Source: DASYAN01 sp036501345 (GTDB taxonomy: Bacteria; Chloroflexota; Ktedonobacteria; Ktedonobacterales; Ktedonobacteraceae). From it: DNA of 29,173 nt. The position numbers were made by a program, and so were the translations under genes. The notes under the pieces were generated by a model. That model was not told the DNA's origin. It did not search any database and worked only from the letters and a program-made list of their open reading frames with translations. Position 1 is the first letter of the stretch. Every line of letters begins with the position of its first letter. Positions 22,956 through 29,173 of the stretch are shown in pieces. The stretch spans positions 1 through 29,173 of the forward strand of contig DASYAN010000114.1 of the NCBI GenBank assembly GCA_036501345.1, read 5' to 3'.

Positions 22956-24251
22956 TCATCCTGCCTTCCTTTTCGAATAACTATAGCCTTCCGTTCGATG
23001 GATGACTTGACAATATTTGTGACTAATGCCAGCGATGCGTCCTGAACGCGTGGCAATATCAAACGAGCCCGTAGCACGTACCAAGACGCGTCCGGTGTAA
23101 GTCCCACCTTTCGAGCCCTTTGTGACCACCGCACGTACCATGTCCCCCGTTCGGAACCCATAGGACCGCCCGCCCTGCTTGGGCTTGCCATGAGGAAAAC
23201 CAAAGTGGTCTACATTGTGTACTTGCCTACACCCATGCCCATTGGCTGTGATGAGCAAGGGTTGCACATGAGCAACGAGGACCGTTTCAGGAGTGCTCTT
23301 GCCCACACACACCGCATCTATCCAGTGCGTCTTAGGCAATTCTCGCATGGTCCGGTTGTACTTGGTGAGACCGCCAGAACCACATTCGATCGGCAATCCA
23401 AGACCTTCTAATTGCCTAAACAACTCCCAACGTGTCGTATTGACAGCGGCAGCATCTTTGAGCGGTGCCTTCGCCTGTGTCAGGATCTTTTTCAAGAGAT
23501 CGGGTTTCGCTACGAGAAAGTCCTTGATGTTCTTGGTTCCCTTCGCAAGGTTACACTTCTCGCATGCTAGACAGAGATTCGATATTCGGTTCGTACCTCC
23601 GTTCGCACGTGGGGTAATGTGCTCTACTTGCAGAGGAATATCCTGCTTTCCACAATAGGTACAAGCACGTCCCCATTTCTGCAAAAGATACTCTCTGACC
23701 TCGTATCCTGCTAAAGTGCCTTGTTGATACTCAACACCAGAGATCTCAGCATTTTCCATGAGTTGCATATCAAACTTGACTCGTTCCATACTGATAGCTG
23801 TGATATGGCAGACACGCATAAACCGACTGACCCAGGTGATGACATTAGCTATACGGCTCTCGAGCGATGGAGGGAGCCACCCTTTGGGTCTACTTCGGTT
23901 CTGCCATCGTGGCTTTCTGTATCGGGTATGTCGGTTGCGTCTGCCCCTGCGAATAGCGCGTCTCTCATCAAGTGCGGATTTGATTTTGTCCCCGCGATGA
24001 GACAATTCAGCAGCAAAAACCACCTCTCCAGTCTGATCATTGACCACTGCCATTCCTGTCGTCTTTGAGCCTGGGTCAATCTTGAATCGTAACGACTCAA
24101 CTGGTGCTTCAACTGCTGTTTTGAGGATGATTGAGAACGGATAACGCCGATAGACAGCGGCTTTTCCTGATGAGAGCAATACTCTTGCCCTTGCAGGATG
24201 GATAGGATTCAGTTGTCGTCTATTGGTATCTAAAACGAAGACTTTGCTCAT
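22956..24251 (-). CDS. iscB: IscB RNA-guided DNA nuclease
   Basis: 431 residues, full length with every active residue. IscB, an ancestor of Cas9, is guided by an omega-RNA to cut DNA. Order: PLMP domain (~1-45, KVFVLDTNRRQLNPIHPARA); RuvC-I D59 in FKIDPGSKTTG; arginine-rich bridge helix (~97-120, RRAIRRGRRNRHTRYRKPR); RuvC-II E156 in ISMERVKFD; HNH (~195-240) with C197/C200 and C230/C233 binding zinc and H211 in VEHITPRANGG; RuvC-III H309 and D312 in HWIDAV; then the ~90-residue C-terminal target-interaction domain (FGFPHGKPKQGGRSYGFRTG). The ATG at 24251 matches family starts. IscB is known to be abundant in Ktedonobacter; I have not compared this copy with described ones. Confidence 0.95.
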   Translation of the reverse strand: MSKVFVLDTNRRQLNPIHPARARVLLSSGKAAVYRRYPFSIILKTAVEAPVESLRFKIDPGSKTTGMAVVNDQTGEVVFAAELSHRGDKIKSALDERRAIRRGRRNRHTRYRKPRWQNRSRPKGWLPPSLESRIANVITWVSRFMRVCHITAISMERVKFDMQLMENAEISGVEYQQGTLAGYEVREYLLQKWGRACTYCGKQDIPLQVEHITPRANGGTNRISNLCLACEKCNLAKGTKNIKDFLVAKPDLLKKILTQAKAPLKDAAAVNTTRWELFRQLEGLGLPIECGSGGLTKYNRTMRELPKTHWIDAVCVGKSTPETVLVAHVQPLLITANGHGCRQVHNVDHFGFPHGKPKQGGRSYGFRTGDMVRAVVTKGSKGGTYTGRVLVRATGSFDIATRSGRIAGISHKYCQVIHRTEGYSYSKRKAG

Positions 24252-24503
24252 AATGAGCCTCTACTTTCGTAGGTAATGGGGGCCTCGACAATGTTGAGGA
24301 GCGGTTTGACGTTGCAAGCACTGGCTTAACCTCTTACACCTGTTTAACCTGCAACCGTAGTGGTTGGGGCTGGCCCACGCACCCCAACGTACCTATTTCA
24401 CTCCCAACGTAGCTCATTGCTGAGCTGAGTCTGGTCATGTTAGGCTTGCAGCCCCTCTTTTGGGTCCCTGCAAGCCCCCGTCATTTATGCGGGGGTTCAT
24501 GAC
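24252..24503 (-). ncRNA. Omega-RNA scaffold for IscB
   Basis: IscB guides lie upstream of the gene, at the element's left end. The minus strand here folds well: GGGTTC-side stem CCCCCG/CGGGGG (24494-24475), GGCTTGCAGG/CCTGCAAGCC-type stem (24476-24442), GCTCA/TGAGC (~24425-24408), and TTGGGG/CCCCAA (24387-24364). The first two stems share bases, so a pseudoknot or switch is likely. The guide should be the ~16 bases just 5' of the left end, ~24520-24504, which is flanking host DNA. Ends are estimated. Confidence 0.7.
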
Positions 24504-24682
24504 TCTTTGCAAGAGACCATAGTGACATTGATCAGTATATCATATACGATTAAAAGTCATCTTTTGAGGCCTAAGTGATTAGGTATCTGGAACTTTTGAC
24601 GAATTGTCTCTTCATCCTCTATAATGAAGTTGGCAAGCAAACTGACAAAGTTCTCTACTCGGTGAAGGAGATAGGAGGGTGT

Positions 24683-25972
24683 ATGCAGATCCACTCGCCG
24701 CGTAAACAAACAAATCGACTTCCTATTTTCCTAAACCAGCTCTATTCGTCCCTCGTGCATTTTGTACGTCTGGGATGCGGGATTATGCTGTTTCTGCAAG
24801 TTATTACTTCGGTAGTCTTGCTGGTTATCGCAGCCTTGCGCAATCGAAAGAAGCATGAACAGAGTTTTCCTCGTGCCCATTTCGATGAAGTGCAGATGGG
24901 CGAAAATCGTCTGAAACTGTACTGCTATGGACAAGAGCTTTATGAGGACATGCTGGCCGCAATTGATAGCGCACATGAAAGTGTCTATCTGGAGACATAT
25001 ATCTGGAAAGATGATGAAGCGGGCTGGGAGTTTAAAAAACGCCTGACGAAAAAGGCAGAAGAGGGTGTGGATGTCTATGTCATCTTTGACCACTTTGGCA
25101 ATCTGGTAGTGCCACGTCAGTTCAAGTCCTTTCATCCACGTATCCATGTGTTGGAATACCAGGCTGTGAGTAGGATTTGGCATATCTTTGATCCACGACG
25201 CTATTCTCTCGACCATCGTAAGCTTCTGGTTGTTGATGGTCATACCAGCTTTATTGGTGGCTATAACATTGGTAGCCTCTACGAGAATACCTGGCGTGAT
25301 ACCCATATGCGTATCTGTGGGGCAACGTCCGCTGAGCTTGCGCATTCTTTTATCGATTTCTGGAACCGCTTCTGTCCCAATCAAAAGAATAATCGAATCA
25401 CACGTCACTACCAACGTAAATTTGATCCTTTTCTTGTTTTGCATGGCAATGACGCGTTACACTTGACCTTCCCCATCCGTGATATGTATATCGAGGCCAT
25501 TAGCAAAGCAGAGGATGCTATTCTGCTCTCCAATGCCTACTTTATCCCTGATCATACCTTGCTTGATGCCTTGAAGGCGGCAGCCAGACGCGGCGTCGAT
25601 GTATGTATCCTGGTGCCTTGGCAGTCCAATCATATTCTTGCAGATTGGATCACTCATAGTTACTTCAGCGAATGCTTAGAAGCTGGTATTCATGTTCTGG
25701 GTTACTGTCATGCCATGCTGCATGCCAAGACATGTACGATTGACGGCCAGTGGTCGACGGTCGGTACCGCTAATATAGATCGTTTAAGTTCGATCGGTAA
25801 TTACGAGCTTAATGTTGAGATATATAGTGCTGAGTTTGCTCATCAGATGGAACTCCTCTTCGAGTGTGATACCGCCGATCGTTTCGAGTTGACACTTGAA
25901 CACTGGAGCCACCGCTCGTGGTATACAAAGTTGAGCGAAAGAATTCTCAAACCACTACGCTTTATGATGTAA
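24683..25972 (+). CDS. Cardiolipin-synthase-like phospholipase D family protein
   Basis: 429 residues. One N-terminal membrane helix (~27-49, CGIMLFLQVITSVVLLVIAAL), then two PLD domains, each with a HKD motif: DHRKLLVVDGHTSFIGG (first) and LHAKTCTIDGQWSTVGTAN (second). Both His-Lys-Asp sets are intact. Proteins of this layout usually make cardiolipin by joining two phospholipids or phosphatidylglycerol, at the membrane. The start at 24683 is placed by AGGAGG just before it (4-base spacing, short); the frame opens at a GTG at 24575 with 36 extra residues, which is possible. Its 3' end is 44 bases from a D,D-carboxypeptidase gene on the same strand, so a small envelope operon is likely. A PLD hydrolase is the alternative. 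Confidence 0.8.
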   Translation: MQIHSPRKQTNRLPIFLNQLYSSLVHFVRLGCGIMLFLQVITSVVLLVIAALRNRKKHEQSFPRAHFDEVQMGENRLKLYCYGQELYEDMLAAIDSAHESVYLETYIWKDDEAGWEFKKRLTKKAEEGVDVYVIFDHFGNLVVPRQFKSFHPRIHVLEYQAVSRIWHIFDPRRYSLDHRKLLVVDGHTSFIGGYNIGSLYENTWRDTHMRICGATSAELAHSFIDFWNRFCPNQKNNRITRHYQRKFDPFLVLHGNDALHLTFPIRDMYIEAISKAEDAILLSNAYFIPDHTLLDALKAAARRGVDVCILVPWQSNHILADWITHSYFSECLEAGIHVLGYCHAMLHAKTCTIDGQWSTVGTANIDRLSSIGNYELNVEIYSAEFAHQMELLFECDTADRFELTLEHWSHRSWYTKLSERILKPLRFMM

Positions 25973-26016
25973 ATATGGTATTATTGGGAAAATTTTGAAG
26001 TGAGTATAATTAGCCA

Positions 26017-26982
26017 ATGAAACGCGTTATTCTGGTTACCATGTTGTTAGTTCTGTGTATTGAAGCTCTTATTCTTACTCCTTTATTGCTCTTTACACCA
26101 ACCGGAGCCAAGGTACTGACGGATCTCCATCTTGCTCCCACCCCAACTCCTGATCCGATACTGACCGTTCAGGGAACTCCACCTCCTATACAATCTGCAG
26201 CCACCTATTTACTCGATGCCGATACAAACCATGTGCTGGTGAATATCAACGGTCAAAAACGCTTGCCAATGGCAAGTACGACCAAGATTATGACTGCACT
26301 GCTTGCCATCCAGAAAGGGAAACTGGATCAAATAGTAACGGTTCAACAAGATGCTGTTGATGAGGTCAAGAAGAATGATGGGAGTAGTGCACAACTGGTC
26401 GTGGGCGATCAATTTCGCTTAGGTGATTTGCTTTACGGTCTGATGCTACCTTCCGGTGATGATGCCGCAATTGCTGTTGCAGATACAATTAGCGGTTCTA
26501 CTGCTAACTTCGTTAGGTTGATGAATAATTATGCTCACCAACTGCATCTCACGCATACCCACTATAGCAATCCCGATGGCCTTACTTACAAGTTACCAGA
26601 TGGTCAGATGGATTCCAATAACTATACAACGGCTGCTGATCTAGCACAGTTGACACACATGGCCTTGCAGAACCAGCTCTTTGCTCAAATTGTTGCGCTA
26701 CAACGCTATGCCCTGCCTGCTACTTCGACGCATCATGCCTATACCTGGGCGACAACCGATAATTTGTTGAGTCGCTATGCAGGTGCAACTGGTGTGAAAA
26801 CGGGCTACACAGTGGAGGCTGGCTATTGTCTGGTTTTCTCTGCGATCGATGCTAGCCACCACCTGATTGGCGTTATTCTCCATGACTCGGACGATGATAC
26901 TGACCAGCGTTTTGTAGATGCTCAGACGTTGCTTAATTGGGGATTTCATCTTCCGCTACGTCCGCCAGCTAAGCAGAATTAG
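26017..26982 (+). CDS. D-alanyl-D-alanine carboxypeptidase (S11 family)
   Basis: 321 residues. N-terminal hydrophobic segment (~4-27, VILVTMLLVLCIEALILTPL) acts as signal or anchor, then a Pro-rich linker, then the serine penicillin-binding fold. Active-site motifs: STTK (SxxK, in MASTTKIM), SGD (SxN variant, in LPSGDDAAIAVAD) and KTG (in GVKTGYT). The usual SGN is changed to SGD, seen in some members. It should trim the terminal D-Ala from peptidoglycan stem peptides outside the membrane. 321 residues without the usual C-terminal amphipathic domain suggests a short DacA-type enzyme. It follows the PLD gene by 44 bases and is convergent with the kinase at 26993. Confidence 0.87.
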   Translation: MKRVILVTMLLVLCIEALILTPLLLFTPTGAKVLTDLHLAPTPTPDPILTVQGTPPPIQSAATYLLDADTNHVLVNINGQKRLPMASTTKIMTALLAIQKGKLDQIVTVQQDAVDEVKKNDGSSAQLVVGDQFRLGDLLYGLMLPSGDDAAIAVADTISGSTANFVRLMNNYAHQLHLTHTHYSNPDGLTYKLPDGQMDSNNYTTAADLAQLTHMALQNQLFAQIVALQRYALPATSTHHAYTWATTDNLLSRYAGATGVKTGYTVEAGYCLVFSAIDASHHLIGVILHDSDDDTDQRFVDAQTLLNWGFHLPLRPPAKQN

Positions 26983-26992
26983 GTAAGCCTAC

Positions 26993-27949
26993 TCATCCTC
27001 CACGTGAATGATGGGGACTTTCCTGACCACGGTTTTGCAAGAATAAAGATGGTTGCATTTCCTGCTGCGGAGCAGCTTGTTTCTGGAGAGATGGTGTGGG
27101 ATAGGGGAGTTGTCTCTTAGCCTGAGCGACCTTATAGGCCCATGCAAATTCATCAGCAAATTGCTTGACACTGGGGAAGCGTTTGACAGGATTTTTCTCT
27201 AGTGCTCTCATCACTACCCGCGCAATGTTGGGTGGGCAAACAACACCTTTTTCTTGCAACGGAGGTGGCTCGATGAACAAATGATGGTGAACAATCTCGT
27301 GAAATGTCCCCTTAAAAGGCCAATCACCGCAGATCCACTCATAGACCATGATCCCCAGTGCATATTGGTCACTATTGCGGCGCGGCATGCCCTGTAATTG
27401 TTCTGGAGCTGCATAGAGTACCGTCCCCTCAAAATCTTGTAGTGCTACCTGCCCAGGATAAAGACTATAGGAGCCAATGGCAGTGCCAAAGTCGCTTAAT
27501 AGAACCTTCCCATCTACTCCTAATAAAATATTATGTGGCTTAATATCTCGGTGTACCAGTCCCTGTTCATGAAGATAATCTAGGCCAGAGGTAATTTGTG
27601 CAAGGTAATCAGGCATCAGCTCAAATGGTACTCGCGTTCCTCTGGGATGGCGTTGGCGCAATGTCCCGTTTGGTGTATAAGCCATGACCAGAAAGGCAAT
27701 TTCATCTTTGATACCAAAGTCGAAGATAGGCACGATGTGTGGGTGGCGCAAACGGCTTAATTCAGCTGTTCTGGTCAAGAAATCTTCTGCCTCTTCGCCA
27801 ATCAAGGGAGCACAAAGTCGTTTAATGGCAACAGGAGTACGGAGATGTATATGCTCACCCAGGTAAACTTCGGAGAAGTTGCCTCGTCCTAGGGAACGTA
27901 TCAGATGATAATGACCCAGTTTTTGATTGATGTCTGTACAATCATTCAT
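26993..27949 (-). CDS. Ser/Thr protein kinase, soluble
   Basis: 318 residues. Kinase domain ~12-275 is complete: LGRGNFSEVYLG glycine loop, K43 in VAIKR, HRDIKPHN with D135, DFG 153-155 and GTVLYAAPEQ. The ~40-residue tail is Gln/Pro-rich and there is no membrane helix, so it should be a cytosolic kinase with intact catalytic residues. ATG at 27949 is preferred over an in-frame TTG one codon upstream; the Shine-Dalgarno is weak. Its 5' flank is a mini IS200/605-like element (27953-28097), so its promoter lies within or beyond that element. It is convergent with, and 10 bases from, the carboxypeptidase gene. The target is unknown. Confidence 0.9.
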   Translation of the reverse strand: MNDCTDINQKLGHYHLIRSLGRGNFSEVYLGEHIHLRTPVAIKRLCAPLIGEEAEDFLTRTAELSRLRHPHIVPIFDFGIKDEIAFLVMAYTPNGTLRQRHPRGTRVPFELMPDYLAQITSGLDYLHEQGLVHRDIKPHNILLGVDGKVLLSDFGTAIGSYSLYPGQVALQDFEGTVLYAAPEQLQGMPRRNSDQYALGIMVYEWICGDWPFKGTFHEIVHHHLFIEPPPLQEKGVVCPPNIARVVMRALEKNPVKRFPSVKQFADEFAWAYKVAQAKRQLPYPTPSLQKQAAPQQEMQPSLFLQNRGQESPHHSRGG

Positions 27950-27952
27950 CAA

Positions 27953-28097
27953 ACTGCGACCTGTGGATACCCCTGCCCTGCTTAAAAGCAGGAGAAGGAA
28001 ACAGGTCTTCCTTTCTTGGGGCTTGGGCAGGGCAATTCTCCCTTTGGGTTACTGCAAGCTCCTAGCTTTCACTATAGGGTTCCTGACAGAAACACCG
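27953..28097 (-). mobile_element. Palindrome-associated mini-element (IS200/605-like)
   Basis: On the minus strand 28087-28061 reads GTCAGGAACCCTATAGTGAA and then AGCTAGG, matching the IscB left end with a changed but still paired stem (CCTA/TAGG instead of CCCCCG/CGGGGG); CTTGCAGTAACCCAAAGGG continues the match. The other end (27992-27953) has a hairpin CCTGC/GCAGG, then GGGGTATCCACAGGTCGCA, similar to the IscB right end. At ~145 bases it has both ends and no gene. It abuts the kinase start codon. Confidence 0.55.
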
Positions 28098-28260
28098 CCA
28101 CCAGATCTGTAATAAGTCGTTGTGTACTACAGAACTGTTCACTAGCAGAATTATAGTGAGCTATGGACTACTATGTCAATATATCCATACTGATAGTACC
28201 TGATCAGCTTATTTCATCGCAATATCCTGGTTGAATTGTGAGAGGAGTACTAAAATCAGT

Positions 28261-28293
28261 TTGATTTACATCTATTACTATAGTAAAATAGAT
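28261..28293 (+). promoter_or_regulatory. Promoter and palindrome of the HTH gene
   Basis: TTGATT (28261-28266) and TAAAAT (28284-28289) are 17 bases apart. ATCTATT and AATAGAT flank the palindrome TACTATAGTA (28276-28285) in the spacer and -10, suggesting an operator, perhaps bound by the small HTH protein itself. Confidence 0.45.
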
Positions 28294-28402
28294 TACTAGT
28301 CGTTGTTTAAGTACTCTTAGCGTGTAGTTCAACAATGTACAAGGGAATCACTTTGAGTCGTGTGGTATTGAATCGTTCTTGAGTTATAAAGGAGGCACGT
28401 TC

Positions 28403-28657
28403 ATGGCCCACCGAAAACAGGCTGATACGCACTCCGAGCAAGAAAGGGAAGATCTGGATCAGTCTGGTAATCTGCTCACTATTCATGAAGTTGCACAACA
28501 ATTGCGTGTAGATGACACTACTGTCCGTCGCTGGATCAAGTCGGGGGCGTTGGATGCTGTGGCCCTTCCTCATAGTGGAAAACGTTGCGGCTACCGTGTT
28601 AGAAAGCACACGCTTTCCACTTTATTCAACCCTGAGCCTGTGGCTGCCAGTTCCTAG
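28403..28657 (+). CDS. Small helix-turn-helix (excisionase/MerR-like) protein
   Basis: 84 residues. LLTIHEVAQQLRVDDTTVRRWIKSGALDAV (~30-58) is a winged helix-turn-helix of the excisionase/MerR type, as in phage Xis and many DNA-binding helpers; it is followed by GKRCGYRVRKHTL, the wing. A perfect AAAGGAGG (28388-28395) lies 7 bases before the ATG. The N-terminus is charged and disordered-looking. No integrase is in the window, so it may be a stand-alone regulator rather than a recombination factor. A strong terminator follows, and the promoter carries a palindrome, consistent with autoregulation. Confidence 0.8.
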   Translation: MAHRKQADTHSEQEREDLDQSGNLLTIHEVAQQLRVDDTTVRRWIKSGALDAVALPHSGKRCGYRVRKHTLSTLFNPEPVAASS

Positions 28658-28677
28658 TGCTCAATAAGATGAGCGCA

Positions 28678-28706
28678 ATGAAGCCACTCCATATTGGAGT
28701 GGCTTT
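28678..28706 (+). terminator. Terminator of the HTH gene
   Basis: AAGCCACTCC and GGAGTGGCTT form a perfect 10-bp stem with a 5-base loop, followed by TCTTCATT. It lies ~25 bases after the stop. Confidence 0.85.
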
Positions 28707-28924
28707 CTTCATTAAAAACGTAAAATAAATTAATAACTAAATATTGTTTGTGTAGTGAAAAATATTGTATAAACATGAAAAATTGTTGATTTTACATCTT
28801 ATGCAATCCTTCCTTGACACATGGGTATATGCTAATGCATACTTTACAAAGGATGAAGTTACAATAATGCTCCTTGCATTTCCTTTAAGAGTCCTCTCTC
28901 CAGTTAGGAGGAACCTCTGAAGTT

Positions 28925-28992
28925 AAAGTAGGCCCATTCCTCCCCTGTGGTATTCGGCAGGGACTGCCTGGGCCAACATAGTGAGCAATGAG
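28925..28992 (+). repeat. IscB-element right-end relic
   Basis: AAAGTAGGCCCATTCCTCCC, a degenerate hairpin, then CCTGGGCCAACATAGTGAGC match the region after iscB (minus strand, ~22925-22862: AAGGTAGGCCCATTCCTCCC ... CCTGGTCCGACGTAGTGAGA). Hence a truncated or decayed right end, plus orientation. No left end or iscB fragment is visible upstream. Confidence 0.6.
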
Positions 28993-29020
28993 TGAACTAT
29001 TTTCTCGACAAGGAGACAAA

Positions 29021-29173
29021 ATGAATAGGTCCACACAGGTTCTTGTGATAGGTGGAGGCCCATCTGGCACGGTTGCTGCTACCCTACTCGCCCGAGAGGG
29101 TTTCAATGTAACGTTGGTAGAGCGAGACGTCTTTCCTCGCTACCACATTGGAGAGTCGCTCCTGCCCTCATGT
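29021..29173 (+). CDS. FAD-dependent oxidoreductase/halogenase-like (N-terminal part)
   Basis: The first 51 codons before the window ends. VLVIGGGPSGTVAATLLARE is the FAD-binding Rossmann GxGxxG, then VTLVERDVFPRYHIGESLLP, a pattern typical of tryptophan-halogenase and geranylgeranyl-reductase-like flavoproteins ('FPR-x-HIGESLLP'). AAGGAG lies 6 bases before the ATG. It is cut by the window edge, so the catalytic part is unseen and halogenase versus reductase cannot be decided. Confidence 0.75.
   Translation, partial: MNRSTQVLVIGGGPSGTVAATLLAREGFNVTLVERDVFPRYHIGESLLPSC

Larger units (their letters stand above)
22860..24503 (-). mobile_element. IscB-carrying IS200/IS605-like element (no tnpA)
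   Basis: The element runs on the minus strand from a left-end hairpin (CCCCCG/CGGGGG, 24475-24494, just inside GTCATGAAC at 24503-24495) to a right-end hairpin (CCCCCG...CGGGGG, 22884-22904) followed by CATCCTGGTCC and GACGTAGTGAG, a typical IS200/605-like right end. It carries only iscB and its omega-RNA. With no Y1 transposase it must rely on TnpA in trans. The exact cut sites are not resolvable from one copy. Confidence 0.75.
27950..28402. other. Mini-element and HTH-gene promoter region
   Basis: Holds the mini-element (27953-28097) and the promoter (28261-28293). I see nothing else definite between 28098 and 28260. Confidence 0.5.
28658..29020. other. Upstream region of the FAD-dependent oxidoreductase
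   Basis: Holds the HTH terminator, a possible promoter TTGACA (28814-28819) with CATACT 18 bases on (28838-28843) overlapping a GTATATGC/GCATAC inverted repeat, and an IscB-like right-end relic (28925-28992). No gene. Confidence 0.5.

Noticed and set aside
22820..23203. 127-residue minus-strand frame over the end of iscB
   Set aside because: Shadow of iscB in another frame that runs through the element's right-end hairpin; no family match.
24731..25444. 237-residue minus-strand frame
   Set aside because: Antisense shadow of the PLD-family gene, which has both HKD motifs in the plus frame.
1..29173. tRNA, rRNA and CRISPR arrays
   Set aside because: Looked for T-loop motifs and regular spacer-repeat arrays by eye; none found. 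The repeats before speD are too short and unlike CRISPR.

Overview
The gene content points to a Ktedonobacteria-type member of the Chloroflexota. This is an inference from recognisable families; no rRNA marker is present. The signs are three Hanks-type Ser/Thr kinase genes (one fused to a WD40 propeller, one to discoidin domains), a zinc-ribbon/membrane/beta-domain protein, a DhnA-type class I aldolase, and an IscB element with several relic ends of similar IS200/IS605-like elements. I see no tRNA, rRNA or CRISPR array.

Layout. 1-2.0 kb: a frameshifted PDZ remnant of an HtrA-like protease, then a GT4 glycosyltransferase. 2.0-6.5 kb: redox and housekeeping genes (msrB, an ErpA/HesB-type A-type Fe-S carrier, an M20 peptidase, trxB), with a possible transposase scrap between them. 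6.6-10 kb: a kinase-WD40 fusion and a class I fructose-bisphosphate aldolase whose promoter region carries a near-perfect inverted repeat. 10-12.6 kb: a candidate short RNA, a coiled-coil protein of unknown function and the zinc-ribbon membrane protein. 12.6-15 kb: an AT-richer pair, an FkbM-like methyltransferase and a PIG-L deacetylase, which looks laterally acquired. 15-18.3 kb: uvrB with a GAAC-N4-GTTC LexA-type box on its -35, then speD (AdoMet decarboxylase) behind phased repeats of about 23 bp. 18.8-20.4 kb: a small membrane protein and a crcB pair for fluoride export, with a fluoride riboswitch and attenuator. 20.5-22.8 kb: a probable pseudokinase with tandem discoidin domains and an in-frame transposase-like zinc ribbon inserted in its kinase fold. 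22.86-24.5 kb: a complete IscB element with its omega-RNA region, inserted directly 5' of the pseudokinase. 24.6-27.9 kb: a cardiolipin-synthase-like PLD protein, a D,D-carboxypeptidase and a third kinase. 28-29.2 kb: a mini-element touching the third kinase's start, a small HTH protein, an IscB-like right-end relic, and the first 51 codons of an FAD-dependent oxidoreductase cut by the window edge.

Most genes are single units separated by strong hairpin terminators, several of them shared between convergent genes. The clearest regulatory circuits are fluoride control of crcB, SOS control of uvrB and a repeat-rich region before speD. The mobile-element theme is the most unusual: an intact RNA-guided nuclease locus plus four or so degenerate IS200/605-like ends, two of them immediately 5' of kinase genes, and a transposase domain captured inside a kinase.
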